A stretch of 64,000 nucleotides of DNA. Source: Microbacterium sp. zg-Y1090 (GTDB taxonomy: Bacteria; Actinomycetota; Actinomycetes; Actinomycetales; Microbacteriaceae). Positions 45,226-54,973 of this stretch are shown here, piece after piece (the first letter of the stretch is position 1; the number at the start of each line of letters is the position of its first letter). The position numbers and the translations under genes are program-made. The DNA lies in the NCBI RefSeq assembly GCF_030246945.1, contig NZ_CP126742.1, forward strand, positions 3,004,414 through 3,068,413, in the 5' to 3' direction. Below the pieces are notes generated by a model. That model saw only the letters and a program-made list of their open reading frames with translations, made no database searches and was not told the DNA's origin.

Positions 45226-46536
45226 TCACGCCTCGAGAACGGCGAGGCGGGCGACGACAGCCGAGCGGCGCGGCGAGCGCGGCGGCAGCATCGCGAGGCA
45301 CAGCCGCAGCAGCTCGACGTCGTGCTCCCCCTCGGCCGTGTCGGCGAAGGCCAGCAGCACATCCACGCTCGCCTCGCCCACCAGCGACTCGCGCAGCGTG
45401 GCACGCAGCGAGTCACGGAGCGCCTCGACGCCCGGGGCGACCGAGTCGGGCAGGACGGGACCCGGATACGCCGACAGCGCGACGCGGTGCGCTCCGCGGT
45501 CGAGCAGCGACACCACGTGCTGCACGTCCGTCTCCAGCGGCGCGGGCAGACGATAGGGGCGGGATGCCGGGACGAGGTGCGGCGCGATGCGCTCGAGCAC
45601 CCGGCGCAGGCGCACCATCTCGGGTCGCAGCGTCTCCGTCGACGGCATTCCGTAGACGAGCTCGCTGAGGGCCTCCGCCGTGAGCCCTTCGCGATGGCTG
45701 GCGAGCATGAGCAGGATCTCGGCGTGGCGGGCGCTCAGCTCGACGACGGTCTGGGTGCCGTCGGCGCCCGCTTCCAGCAGCGCACGGTCTCGACCGAGCA
45801 CCCGCAGGGTGGCGCGGGTCGTCGCACGCGGTCGTGGAGGGCGCCGCCGGGGAGCCTCGGCGCGGGCCCGCAGGCGGGCGACCATCAGCTCCCCCTCGAT
45901 CGCGCGAGCCGTCGCATCGACCAGCAGCTGTGCCTGGGGCGTCGCGGCCTCGGCGCGGCCGGTCACGTCGATCACGCCCAGCAGACGGCGCGTCTCGGGG
46001 TCGTGCACGGGCGCGGCAGTGCACGACCAGGGCTGCACGAACCGGTTGAAGTGCTCCGCCTCGCGGATCTGCACGTGCGCGTCGAGGGCCAGGGCGGTGC
46101 CCGGCGCCGAGGTGCCGACGGCATCCTCCGACCAGTTGGCGCCGGCGATGAAGCCCATGTCGCCGGTGAGCGTGCGCACGCCGCGGTCGCCTTCGACCCA
46201 GAGCAGGCGGCCGGCCGCGTCGCCGACGGCGACGACGACGCCCGCCTCGTCGGGCGAGCCGGGGAGCAGGAGCGAGCGCACCATCTGCATCACGCCGGCG
46301 AGAGGATGCCCACGACGGTATACGTCCAGTTCGGCGTCGGAGAGATCGAGGCGGGGCAGCTGCTCGGCTCCCACCGCGGATGCCAGCGAGCGACGCCAGG
46401 ACTCTCGCACGAGAGGGCGCACATCGGCGAGACGCGGGTCGGAGAGGTTCCCGGCGAGCAGCTCCTCGTGCGCGCGTTCGACGATGAGGCGGGAGGTCGC
46501 GGGTGAGACCTCGCGGCGCGTAGACCACGACGACAT
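45226..46536 (-). CDS. GAF-type transcriptional regulator (AcoR-like N-terminus)
   Basis: 436 residues from ATG at 46536, with GGAG 5 bases upstream. The N-terminal half resembles AcoR-type sensors (RPLVRESWRRSLASAVG, LTGDMGFIAGANWSEDAVGTSAPGTAL, WSCTAAPVHDPETRRLLGVIDVTG), a GAF-like ligand module. The C-terminal part has no sigma-54 ATPase; it has a winged-helix-like region (RHAEILLMLASHREGLTAEALSEL). It lies directly upstream of the aldehyde dehydrogenase gene on the same strand (105 bp), so it is the likely regulator, sensing an aldehyde or alcohol. Confidence 0.75.
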   Translation of the reverse strand: MSSWSTRREVSPATSRLIVERAHEELLAGNLSDPRLADVRPLVRESWRRSLASAVGAEQLPRLDLSDAELDVYRRGHPLAGVMQMVRSLLLPGSPDEAGVVVAVGDAAGRLLWVEGDRGVRTLTGDMGFIAGANWSEDAVGTSAPGTALALDAHVQIREAEHFNRFVQPWSCTAAPVHDPETRRLLGVIDVTGRAEAATPQAQLLVDATARAIEGELMVARLRARAEAPRRRPPRPRATTRATLRVLGRDRALLEAGADGTQTVVELSARHAEILLMLASHREGLTAEALSELVYGMPSTETLRPEMVRLRRVLERIAPHLVPASRPYRLPAPLETDVQHVVSLLDRGAHRVALSAYPGPVLPDSVAPGVEALRDSLRATLRESLVGEASVDVLLAFADTAEGEHDVELLRLCLAMLPPRSPRRSAVVARLAVLEA

Positions 46537-46652
46537 GCGCGCTCCGATCATCGGTGAGGGAGCTGGTGCCGATCAGTGTAGGTGCGCCGTGACGGCCGGT
46601 CGAGGGCTGTGTCGTGCGCCCCGCGTGAGCCGCCGCCGGCGGCCCGCCCGTT

Positions 46653-46725
46653 CGCTGAGACCGCATCTGCCGACTGAGACTGTGGGTGACGACCGCGGTC
46701 TCACCCGCCAGGTGCAGTCTCACGG
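46653..46725. repeat. 73-bp palindromic repeat, copy B
   Basis: Same architecture as copy A (43074-43146): two TGAGAC and two GTCTCA, with arms near-complementary. It lies in the gap between the CCA-adding enzyme gene and the GAF-type regulator gene, in the same orientation as copy A. The pair flanks the aldehyde dehydrogenase unit. Confidence 0.8.
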
Positions 46726-46793
46726 TTCTGGGCCGGCGGCGGACCGGCGCGCGGGCCGGCGGCGGGCCGCCGGGCGGGCGCCGGGAGCGCGGG

Positions 46794-48221
46794 TCAGCCG
46801 CGGGCGGCCCACCAGGCGCGCAGGCGCTGCTCGGCCTCGGCCTCGTCGACGACGCCCTCGTCGAGGCGCACGTCCAGCAGGAACCGGTACGCCTCGCCGA
46901 CGACGGGCCCGGGCGGGATGCCGAGGATCTCCTGGATCCGGTTGCCGTCGAGCGCCGGGCGCATCGACTGCAGCTGCTCCTGCTCGGCGAGCTCGGCGAT
47001 GCGACGCTCGATGTCGTCGTACGCCGAGCGCAGCCGCGCGGCCTTGCGCTTGTTGCGGGTGGTGACGTCGGCGCGGGTGAGGATGTGCAGCCGGTCGAGC
47101 TCGTCGCCGGCATCCCGCACGTACCGCCGCACCGCGGAGTCGGTCCACGCGCCCTCGGAGTAGCCGAAGAACCGCAGGTGCAGCTCGATCAGCCGCGTCA
47201 CGGCGCCGATGGTGTCGGAGTCGAAGCGCAGCGCCTGCAGCCGCTTGCGGGCCAGACGCGCGCCCTTGATGTCGTGGTGGTGGAAGGTCACCCCGCCGCC
47301 GGGTTCGAGGCGCCGCGTGGCGGGCTTGCCGATGTCGTGCAGCAAGGCGGCCACGCGCAGCGGCACGTCGGGTGCGGCATCCGGCGTGCGCTCGCCCTCG
47401 AGCTCGATGGCCTGGCGCAGCACGGTGAGTGAGTGCTCGTAGACGTCCTTGTGGTGATGGTGCTCGTCCACCTCGAGCCGCAGCGCGGGCACCTCGGGGA
47501 GGAACTTCTCCATCAGCCCGGTCTCGACGAGCAGGCGGATGCCGCGCACCGGGTCGTCGGCCTGCAGGAGCTTCACGAACTCGCCCTGGATGCGCTCGGG
47601 GCTCACGATCGACAGCGTGTCGGCGCGCTCGGTCATCGCCGCCACGGTCGCCGGCTCGACGTCGAACCCGAGCTGGGCGCTGAAGCGCGCGGCGCGCAGC
47701 ATGCGCAGCGGGTCGTCGCCGAAGCTCACCGCGGGGTCGATGGGGGTGCGCAGGATGCCGGTGACGAGATCTTCCACGCCCCCCGACGGGTCGACGAGGG
47801 TCGGCCCGGGAAGGCGCAGCGCCATCGCGTTGACGGTGAAGTCGCGCCGCGACAGGTCGCCTTCGAGGTCGTCCCCGAACGCGACGACGGGCTTGCGCGT
47901 GGTGCCGTCGTACTCGTCGGCACGGTACGTGGTGATCTCCACCTGCTCACCGCGCACGCGCGCGCCGATGGTGCCGAACTCCCGGCCGATGTCCCACTGC
48001 GCCGTCGAGACGGGCGTGACGATGCGCAGGATGTCGTCGGGGCGGGCGTTCGTGGTGAAGTCGAGGTCGTTGGTCGACCGTCCCAGCAGCGCGTCGCGCA
48101 CCGGCCCGCCCACCAGCGCCAGCTCGAAACCAGCAGCGGCGAAGGCCCGCGCGAGGGTGTCGACGACCGGCGACGCGGCGAGCGCGCCGATGCGGGCGAG
48201 GCCCTCGGCCATGTTGAGCAT
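46794..48221 (-). CDS. cca: CCA tRNA nucleotidyltransferase with HD domain
   Basis: 475 residues from ATG at 48221. The head domain has GGPVRDALLGRSTNDLDF (nucleotidyl transfer, Asp pair) and RRDFTVNAMALRL. The HD domain has LHDIGKPATR with the metal histidine/aspartate. It adds or repairs the CCA end of tRNAs. The C-terminal helical part binds tRNA. Longer starts (to 48254) lack support. Confidence 0.95.
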   Translation of the reverse strand: MLNMAEGLARIGALAASPVVDTLARAFAAAGFELALVGGPVRDALLGRSTNDLDFTTNARPDDILRIVTPVSTAQWDIGREFGTIGARVRGEQVEITTYRADEYDGTTRKPVVAFGDDLEGDLSRRDFTVNAMALRLPGPTLVDPSGGVEDLVTGILRTPIDPAVSFGDDPLRMLRAARFSAQLGFDVEPATVAAMTERADTLSIVSPERIQGEFVKLLQADDPVRGIRLLVETGLMEKFLPEVPALRLEVDEHHHHKDVYEHSLTVLRQAIELEGERTPDAAPDVPLRVAALLHDIGKPATRRLEPGGGVTFHHHDIKGARLARKRLQALRFDSDTIGAVTRLIELHLRFFGYSEGAWTDSAVRRYVRDAGDELDRLHILTRADVTTRNKRKAARLRSAYDDIERRIAELAEQEQLQSMRPALDGNRIQEILGIPPGPVVGEAYRFLLDVRLDEGVVDEAEAEQRLRAWWAARG

Positions 48222-48268
48222 GGGTTCGAGCCTACCGAGCGGTCCTGCGCGCACGTCTCGACAACCGC

Positions 48269-49798
48269 TCAGGCGAACTGCAGGAACTGTGTGAACAGCA
48301 ACTCACGCACGCGAGGGAGAAGGTCGGCGCGCAATTCGGCGGCATCCACCTCGAGCAGCTGCGCGATCGCGTCGACGAGCACTCCGACCGGCAGGTCGCC
48401 GTCGCAGGCGCCCACGAGACCGGCCAGCGCCGGGTCGACCTCGAGCACGCGCGCGAAGGCGCCACCCTGACGCAGCTCGATGACGCTGGGGTCCTCCGCA
48501 CCGGGCAGGTGGTGCCGTGCCTCCGTGACGTCGGGGGCGACCTGCAGCACACACGCCGCCAGCGCGGCGTCGTCCAGCCCGGCCAGGCGGTCGTGGACGG
48601 CCAGCGCCGCCGTGAGGTGCGGGCCCAGCGCCCCGCCGACCGGCTGCGTCACGCGCTCATAGCGCGCGAGCGTGGGTGCCGAGCCCCCCGCCCGCCGCAG
48701 CAGGACGTACCCGAAGCCCACCGCCGTGACGCCCCGCTCGGCGAAGTCGTCGAGCCACGCCCCCAGCAGGCGCTGCGCGTCGGGCGAGCCGGGAGGCGTG
48801 CCGCCGTCGCGGGTCCACAGCTCCGCGTAGGCGAGCGGGTCGAGCACCTCGCGCTCGAGAACCCAGGCATCCAGCGGCACGGCGGATGCCGCGACCCACT
48901 GCCGCACCCGGTCCAGCCCGTCTTCTCCGTCGCGGTACTCCCAGTTGCCCAGCAGCTGGGCGACCCCACCGGGCGCGAGGTGCGCACCCACGCCACTGAC
49001 GACCTCGGCCACGAGGGCGTCGCCGACGAGCCCGCCGTCGCGGTACTCGTATGCGGGCACCCCCTCGCTGCGCGGCGTGATGACGAACGGCGGATTGGAC
49101 ACGACCCGGTCGAACTGCTCGCCCGCAACCGGTTCGAACAGGCTCCCCCGCCGCTCCTCGATGCCGTCGAACCCGTTCACCAGGGAGTTCAGGCGGGTGA
49201 AGTGCAGCGCCCGTTGCGACACATCCGTCGCCACGACGAGGTCGGCGTCGCGTCGCGCGCGCAGCGCCTGGATGCCGCAGCCGGTGCCGATGTCGAGCAC
49301 GCGGCCGACGTGGCCGGGCAGCTGCAGGCCAGCGAGCGTCAGCGACGCCCCGCCCACTCCCAGCACGTGGTCCTCAGGGAGCGGTCCGCCCAGTGCCGCC
49401 TCGTCGAGATCGCTCGCGATCCACCAGTGGGCATCGCCGGCGTCGTCGCCGAACTCCTGCGGCCTGATCACCGCGCGGGGCACGACGTCACCGGCATCCG
49501 TCATCGCCAGTTCGAGAGCGACCAGGCCGGCTGCGCCCGTCTGCGGCAGCGCCGCGTCGACGACCGCCACCGGCTGACGCAGCCCGAGGACGAGCAGCCG
49601 GGCCAGCACCGCGAGCGCGTCGGACCGGCCCGCGAGCGCCCGTTCGGCCGGCAGCCGCAACCCACGGGCGATGGCCCCGTCGGCGGCCTCGCCCCAGGCG
49701 TCGCGCAGTGCGTCGGCGGTGAACCCCGCGGTGGCGAGGTCGGTGCCGAGAGCGCGGCAGAGGGCGGGATCCGGAGTGCAGGGCATCCCTTCATTCAA
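48269..49798 (-). CDS. SAM-dependent methyltransferase of the N5-glutamine/HemK-like type with N-terminal extension
   Basis: 509 residues. The SAM-binding core is VLDIGTGCGIQALRARR and the catalytic motif is NPPFVITPRS, seen in enzymes that methylate glutamine or exocyclic amines. An N-terminal domain of about 140 residues (residues 1-140) precedes it, and the C-terminal ~130 residues contain further helical segments. This long version is common in actinobacteria; its substrate is not known. The upstream gene is divergent. Confidence 0.8.
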   Translation of the reverse strand: MNEGMPCTPDPALCRALGTDLATAGFTADALRDAWGEAADGAIARGLRLPAERALAGRSDALAVLARLLVLGLRQPVAVVDAALPQTGAAGLVALELAMTDAGDVVPRAVIRPQEFGDDAGDAHWWIASDLDEAALGGPLPEDHVLGVGGASLTLAGLQLPGHVGRVLDIGTGCGIQALRARRDADLVVATDVSQRALHFTRLNSLVNGFDGIEERRGSLFEPVAGEQFDRVVSNPPFVITPRSEGVPAYEYRDGGLVGDALVAEVVSGVGAHLAPGGVAQLLGNWEYRDGEDGLDRVRQWVAASAVPLDAWVLEREVLDPLAYAELWTRDGGTPPGSPDAQRLLGAWLDDFAERGVTAVGFGYVLLRRAGGSAPTLARYERVTQPVGGALGPHLTAALAVHDRLAGLDDAALAACVLQVAPDVTEARHHLPGAEDPSVIELRQGGAFARVLEVDPALAGLVGACDGDLPVGVLVDAIAQLLEVDAAELRADLLPRVRELLFTQFLQFA

Positions 49799-49903
49799 CC
49801 CTGCTTCGGGCGGATCGCCCCGCCGTTCGGGAAGCTCGGAGGGCTCCCGGCCTAGAATCGGCTGATCGTGCGGTCATGAATCGCACCCGAACCGAAACCC
49901 GCC

Positions 49904-52225
49904 ATGACCGACATCTCCGCATCGCGCCGCCCGTGGCATGCCGCACTGCTGACCGCGCTGCTGGTCGTGCTGACGCTGGCGCCCGGGCTCACCGCCGGCG
50001 CGACGACGGAGGATTCGGATGAGACGCGCGGCACCGCTGCGCTGCACCTGACCCTGTCACCGGTGGGCAACGGGGTCGTGCGGCCCGGTGACGCGCTCTC
50101 GGTGTCGGTGACCATCTCGAACGAGAGCCCCCTCGACACCCCGCCCGCCGACATCGGCCTGGAGCTCGGCGCGACGCCGCTGGCGGACCGTGCGGCGCTG
50201 GCGTCGTGGCTGGGCGGCGACGGCAGCGGCTACGACCTGACCGCCGTCGGCTCGGCCGTCTCCGATCCGGTGGATGCCGGCGGCCGCGGCACCACCGGCA
50301 TCCTCGTCGCCGCCGACGATCCGCAACTGGCCGGCCGGGCCCCCGGCGTGTACCCGCTGCGGGCCACCGCGACGAACGCGACGGGAACCCTGGTGTCCAC
50401 GAGCGTCATGGTCGTGCCCGACGACGCCGCCGGCGGCGCCGGTGTGGGCGTGGTGGTGCCCATCACCGCGCCGGCGACCGAAAGCGGGCTGCTCACGGCC
50501 GATGACCTGCTCGCCCTCACCGCACCCGACGGCGAACTGACCGCTCAGCTCGAGGCGGTCGCCGGCAGCAGCGCCATCCTCGCGATCGACCCCGCCGTGC
50601 CCGCCGCGGTGCGTGCCCTCGGTTCCAGCGCTCCCCCCGCGGTGACGCGGTGGCTGCAGCGGCTCGAGGAGCTGCCCAACGACCGGTTCGCCCTGCAGTT
50701 CGGCGACGCGGACATCGCCGCCCAACTCGACGCCGGCCTGCCCGCGCCCCTGCAGCCCACCACACTGCAGCCCTACCTGGCCGCGGCGGACTTCGTGCCG
50801 GCTGCCACTCCTGGCCAGACGCCGACACCGACTCCCACGCCCACCCCCACCGAGGCGGTGGTCCCCGCGCCCGCGCGCGTCTCCCCCGGAGCGACGACGC
50901 CGGGAGCGGCCGCTTCCCCCGAGGAGACGGCCACCCCCACGCCCACCCCCACTCCGACGCCCGAGCCCACACCGACCCCCGAACCCGAGCCCGGACAGCC
51001 GGTGTATCCGACGCTCGAGGAACTGCTGTCGGTCGACGCGACGCGCGACAACGTGTTCTGGCCCTTCGGCGGCACCGCCGGGGCGGGCGTCGTCGACGCG
51101 CTGGGAGCCCTCCGCGGCGACGCCGACGACACCGCGAGCCTCACGCTCGTCCCGTCGGCCACGACCGCGCAGGGGGCGCGCACCGCCACGGTGCCGGCCC
51201 GCGGCAGCGCCGGAGCGGCATCCGTGCTCGTCTACGACTCGGCGATCTCCGCCGCCCTGCGCGCCGCCTCGCTCCGCGACGAGACCACCCTGCGCGGTGC
51301 CGCGTTGGCCGAGGCCACGGCGCACCTGTCGTTCGCACTGCGTGAGACGGGCGGAAAGCCTCTGCTCGTCACCCTCGACCGCGCCGACGGTCGCTCCCGC
51401 GTGGGGCTGTCCACGGCACTGGCCACGGTGGGTGCGGCCCCGGGGGCGACCCCTGTCCGCCTCGACGCGCTCGTCGCCGCCGAACCGACGGCCGTGAGCA
51501 TCGCAGAGGCGACGGCCGACGAGGCTCGCGTGGCAGCGGTGACCGAGCTGCAGGCCGAAGAGGCGTCGCTCGTCGCGTTCTCCACCGTGCTGACCGATGC
51601 CACGGTGCTCACGGCTCCGGAGCGGGCCGAAGTGCTGCAGCTGCTCGGCGGTGGCTGGCTGTCCGACGCGGAAGCGTGGCGGCAGGCCCTCGTCGCGCAC
51701 CGCGAGGCGACCGCCGCCACCCTGGGCGCCGTCAGCATCCCGCAGCTGACCGACATCAACCTCGTGGGCAAGAACGTGCCGCTGCGCATCTGGGTGCGCA
51801 ACAGCCTGCCGTGGCCGGTGGATGTGATGCTCATCGCGCAGCCGGGAGACGCCAGAATCCTCGTGCAGCGGGGAACCCCCGTGCAGGCGGAGCCCAACAG
51901 CAACACCCGCGTGGAGATCCCGGTGGAGGCACACGTCGGAAACGGCGAGGTCGACATCCGGTTCGAGCTGCTCTCCCCCACCGGCGTCCCCATCGGCCAG
52001 CCGCAGAACGCCACCGTGATGGTGCGAGCGGACTGGGAGATCATCGGCATCGGCGCCCTCGTCACCGTCGTGGGCGGGCTGCTCACGATCGGCCTCATCC
52101 GCACCGTGCGACGGCGGCGTGCGGGGACGGCGGAGGACGACGTTGAGAAGGATGCCACGGCAGACATGGATGCCGCCGACGTATCGAAGACGGCGGGCGA
52201 CGACCCGCAGAGCGGAGCCTCATGA
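49904..52225 (+). CDS. DUF6049 family secreted/membrane-anchored protein
   Basis: 773 residues. Signal peptide (AALLTALLVVLTLAPGLTAGA), then a large extracytoplasmic region with two Thr-Pro-rich stretches (TPTPTPTPTEA near residue 310 and TPTPTPTPEPT near 350), a C-terminal membrane helix (IIGIGALVTVVGGLLTIGLI near 710-735), and an acidic cytosolic tail. The family is found just upstream of murJ in actinobacteria and may take part in envelope work. A TAGAAT -10-like hexamer lies about 50 bp upstream. The stop overlaps the murJ start by 4 bases. Confidence 0.85.
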   Translation: MTDISASRRPWHAALLTALLVVLTLAPGLTAGATTEDSDETRGTAALHLTLSPVGNGVVRPGDALSVSVTISNESPLDTPPADIGLELGATPLADRAALASWLGGDGSGYDLTAVGSAVSDPVDAGGRGTTGILVAADDPQLAGRAPGVYPLRATATNATGTLVSTSVMVVPDDAAGGAGVGVVVPITAPATESGLLTADDLLALTAPDGELTAQLEAVAGSSAILAIDPAVPAAVRALGSSAPPAVTRWLQRLEELPNDRFALQFGDADIAAQLDAGLPAPLQPTTLQPYLAAADFVPAATPGQTPTPTPTPTPTEAVVPAPARVSPGATTPGAAASPEETATPTPTPTPTPEPTPTPEPEPGQPVYPTLEELLSVDATRDNVFWPFGGTAGAGVVDALGALRGDADDTASLTLVPSATTAQGARTATVPARGSAGAASVLVYDSAISAALRAASLRDETTLRGAALAEATAHLSFALRETGGKPLLVTLDRADGRSRVGLSTALATVGAAPGATPVRLDALVAAEPTAVSIAEATADEARVAAVTELQAEEASLVAFSTVLTDATVLTAPERAEVLQLLGGGWLSDAEAWRQALVAHREATAATLGAVSIPQLTDINLVGKNVPLRIWVRNSLPWPVDVMLIAQPGDARILVQRGTPVQAEPNSNTRVEIPVEAHVGNGEVDIRFELLSPTGVPIGQPQNATVMVRADWEIIGIGALVTVVGGLLTIGLIRTVRRRRAGTAEDDVEKDATADMDAADVSKTAGDDPQSGAS

Positions 52226-53814
52226 GCATCGGCCGGGCGAGCGTCATGATCGGCGCCGGAACGCTCGTCTCGCGGGTGACGGGGCTGCTGCGACAGATCG
52301 TGCTCGTCACGGCGATCGGCACTGCGATGGCAGGCGATGCCTTCGTGGTGGCGAACCAACTCCCCAACGCGATCTTCCTCATCGTCTCGATGGGCATCCT
52401 CACCGGCGTCATCGTGCCGCAGATCGTCGCCGCGGGCCGCAGCGACGACGGCGGCGAGGCGTTCATCTCGAAGCTGATCACCTTGGGTGCGGTGGTGCTG
52501 CTGGCGATCACCGTGATCGCGGTCGCGTGCGCGCCGCTGCTGGTCTCGCTCTACGGCGGTGGCTTCGCACCCGAGCAGCACGCCCTCGCCACGGTCTTCG
52601 CCTACTGGTGCCTGCCGCAGATCTTCTTCTACGGCCTCTATGCGCTGCTGGGTGAGACCCTCAACGCGCGGCGCGTCTTCGGCCCGTACACGTGGTCCCC
52701 GGTGATCAACAACATCGTGTCGATCATCGGCTTCGGCGCCTTCATCCTGCTCTACGGCACGACGAACTCCATCGAGGGCTGGGATGCCGCGATGATCGCG
52801 CTCATCGCCGGCACCGCGACGCTCGGCATCGTGCTGCAGGCGGTCGTCCTGCTGCTGTTCTGGCGCCGCACCGGCCTGCACCTGCGGCCCGACTTCCACT
52901 GGCGCGGCATGGGCCTCGGGGTCATCGGGCGCCTCGCCAGCTGGACGTTCCTCATGGTGCTCGTCGGGCAGCTGAGCGCCCTCGTGCAGTCCGCAGTGCT
53001 GTCGGTCGCCTCGCGCGAAGCTGCCGCCGCGAACATGGTCACCGGCAACGCGAACCTCATCTTCATGCTGCCGTACTCGATCATCGTGCTCTCGATCGGC
53101 ATCCCCTACTTCACGCAACTGAGCGAGCACGCCGCCGACGGCCGCATCGACGACATGCGGCGCGACATCGACACCAGCATCCGCTCGATCGGCGTGCTCA
53201 TCGTCGGCGCCGCCGCCGCGATCGCGGCCGCCGCTGTGCCCGTCTCCCGGATCTTCACCAACGACGCCCCCACCGCCGTCGAAGGCGCCCTGGTGCTCGG
53301 CGGCTACCTCGTGGGACTCATCCCCATCGCGGTGCTGTTCACCATCCAGCGGTCGTTCTACGCCCTCGGCGACACCCGCACGCCCTTCGTCTTCTCGCTC
53401 GTGCAGGCCGTCATCGTCGCCGTCACGGCGCTGCTGGCATCCACCCTGCCCGCCGGGCTCACGGCGGCGGGCATCGCGCTCGGACAGTCGATCGCCCTCA
53501 CCGTCGCCCTCGTCATGGCGGCGGCGCTGCTGCGACGCAAGATCGGCCGACTCGCAGCGGGGAGCTGGCTGCCCGCGCTCGGCAGGTTCGTGCTCGCGGC
53601 CGTCCCCGCAGGCGCGGCCGGCTGGCTGGTCTACTTCGCCGTCGGCGCGCAGGACAGCTGGATGGTCGCCGACAAGCTCCAGGGCGCCCTCGGGACCATG
53701 CTCATCGGCGCCGTCGTCGCCGCGGTCTACGTGGGCATGCTCGCCCTGCTGCGGGCGCCCGAGCTGCAGGTGGCCCTCGGCCTCGTCCGCCGCGTGCTGC
53801 CCGGCAAGCGCTGA
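52222..53814 (+). CDS. murJ: Lipid II flippase MurJ
   Basis: 530 residues with about 14 membrane segments. The MVF pattern is present: SRVTGLLRQIVLVTAIG near the N-terminus, then LNARRVFGPYTWSPVINNIVSI and a late FTIQRSFYALGDTRTPF. MurJ moves the peptidoglycan precursor lipid II across the membrane. The ATG overlaps the DUF6049 stop codon by 4 bases, so the two are coupled. The cytosolic C-terminal kinase-like extension of mycobacterial MurJ is absent. Confidence 0.95.
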   Translation: MSIGRASVMIGAGTLVSRVTGLLRQIVLVTAIGTAMAGDAFVVANQLPNAIFLIVSMGILTGVIVPQIVAAGRSDDGGEAFISKLITLGAVVLLAITVIAVACAPLLVSLYGGGFAPEQHALATVFAYWCLPQIFFYGLYALLGETLNARRVFGPYTWSPVINNIVSIIGFGAFILLYGTTNSIEGWDAAMIALIAGTATLGIVLQAVVLLLFWRRTGLHLRPDFHWRGMGLGVIGRLASWTFLMVLVGQLSALVQSAVLSVASREAAAANMVTGNANLIFMLPYSIIVLSIGIPYFTQLSEHAADGRIDDMRRDIDTSIRSIGVLIVGAAAAIAAAAVPVSRIFTNDAPTAVEGALVLGGYLVGLIPIAVLFTIQRSFYALGDTRTPFVFSLVQAVIVAVTALLASTLPAGLTAAGIALGQSIALTVALVMAAALLRRKIGRLAAGSWLPALGRFVLAAVPAGAAGWLVYFAVGAQDSWMVADKLQGALGTMLIGAVVAAVYVGMLALLRAPELQVALGLVRRVLPGKR

Positions 53815-53921
53815 CTCCGCGCCGCGCGGCGCCGCCGAGGGCGGCTGGAATGCCCCGCGGTTAGCATGTGTTGAAGACAGGAGCGGACGGCCCCTCGTCC
53901 GCCGTCGAAGGAGCAGCACAC

Positions 53922-54914
53922 GTGCGTCAGGTCATCATCATCGGTTCGGGTCCCGCCGGCTACACCGCCGCCATCTACGCGGCCCGCGCCAACCTCGAGC
54001 CGCTGGTCATCGCGAGCTCCGTCGAAGTCGGCGGCGAGCTCATGAACACCACCGAGGTCGAGAACTTCCCCGGCTTCCCCGAGGCCATCATGGGCCCGGA
54101 CCTCATGGCGAAGATGCAGGAGCAGGCCGAGCGCTTCGGCGCAGAGGTGCTGTACCAGGACGTCGTGTCGCTGGATCTGGACGGCGACGTCAAGACGGTC
54201 ACGTTGGGCAACGGCGAGACGCATCAGGCGTACTCCGTGATCTACGCGACCGGGTCCGCCTACCGCAAGCTCGGCGTGCCCGGCGAGGAGCGTCTCTCCG
54301 GCCGCGGGGTGTCGTGGTGCGCCACCTGCGACGGCTTCTTCTTCCGTGAGCGCACGATCGCCGTCGTCGGCGGCGGCGACTCCGCCATGGAGGAGGCGAC
54401 CTTCCTCACGAAGTTCGCCTCGAAGGTGTACATCATCCACCGCAAGGACACTCTGCGCGCGTCGAAGATCATGCAGGAGCGCGCCTTCGCGAACGAGAAG
54501 ATCGAGTTCATCTGGAACAGCGAGGTCGCCGACATCCTCGGCGACGAGGCCGTCAACGGCGTCGTGCTGCGCTCCACCACCGGCGGCACCACCCGCGAGC
54601 TGCCGCTGGACGGTCTGTTCGTCGCCATCGGCAACGACCCGCGCACCCACCTCGTGCACGACAAGCTCGAGCTGACCGCTGAGGGGACCATCTGGGTTGA
54701 CGGACGCACCTCGCGCACCTCGGTGCCCGGCGTGTTCGCCGCCGGCGACGTCATCGACCCGACCTACCGCCAGGCCGTCACGGCTGCCGCCAGTGGCACG
54801 GTGGCCGCCCTCGACGTGGAGCACTACCTCGCCGCCCGCGGTGAGGCGGCCCTGCCGGAGAGCGACGTCGCGCAGATCGATGGACTGCCGGATGCCGCCA
54901 CGGTCGGCGCCTGA
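53922..54914 (+). CDS. trxB: Thioredoxin reductase
   Basis: 330 residues from GTG at 53922, with AAGGAG 9 bases upstream. FAD-binding GSGPAGYTAAIYAAR, redox pair CATC at residues 133-136, NADPH-binding GGGDSAMEEA, and a C-terminal FAD motif GVFAAGDV. It reduces thioredoxin with NADPH. The next gene is trxA, 60 bp downstream. Confidence 0.97.
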   Translation: MRQVIIIGSGPAGYTAAIYAARANLEPLVIASSVEVGGELMNTTEVENFPGFPEAIMGPDLMAKMQEQAERFGAEVLYQDVVSLDLDGDVKTVTLGNGETHQAYSVIYATGSAYRKLGVPGEERLSGRGVSWCATCDGFFFRERTIAVVGGGDSAMEEATFLTKFASKVYIIHRKDTLRASKIMQERAFANEKIEFIWNSEVADILGDEAVNGVVLRSTTGGTTRELPLDGLFVAIGNDPRTHLVHDKLELTAEGTIWVDGRTSRTSVPGVFAAGDVIDPTYRQAVTAAASGTVAALDVEHYLAARGEAALPESDVAQIDGLPDAATVGA

Positions 54915-54973
54915 GGAACAATCCCCTCCGCTCCGGCGTTGCCTCCACTGACAGACTTCCGAAGGAGATCATC

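Noticed and set aside
50815..50990. Repetitive ACGCCCAC/CCGACAC-type DNA in the DUF6049 gene, as a possible repeat array
   Set aside because: It encodes in-frame Thr-Pro linkers inside the protein; it is not a CRISPR or intergenic repeat.
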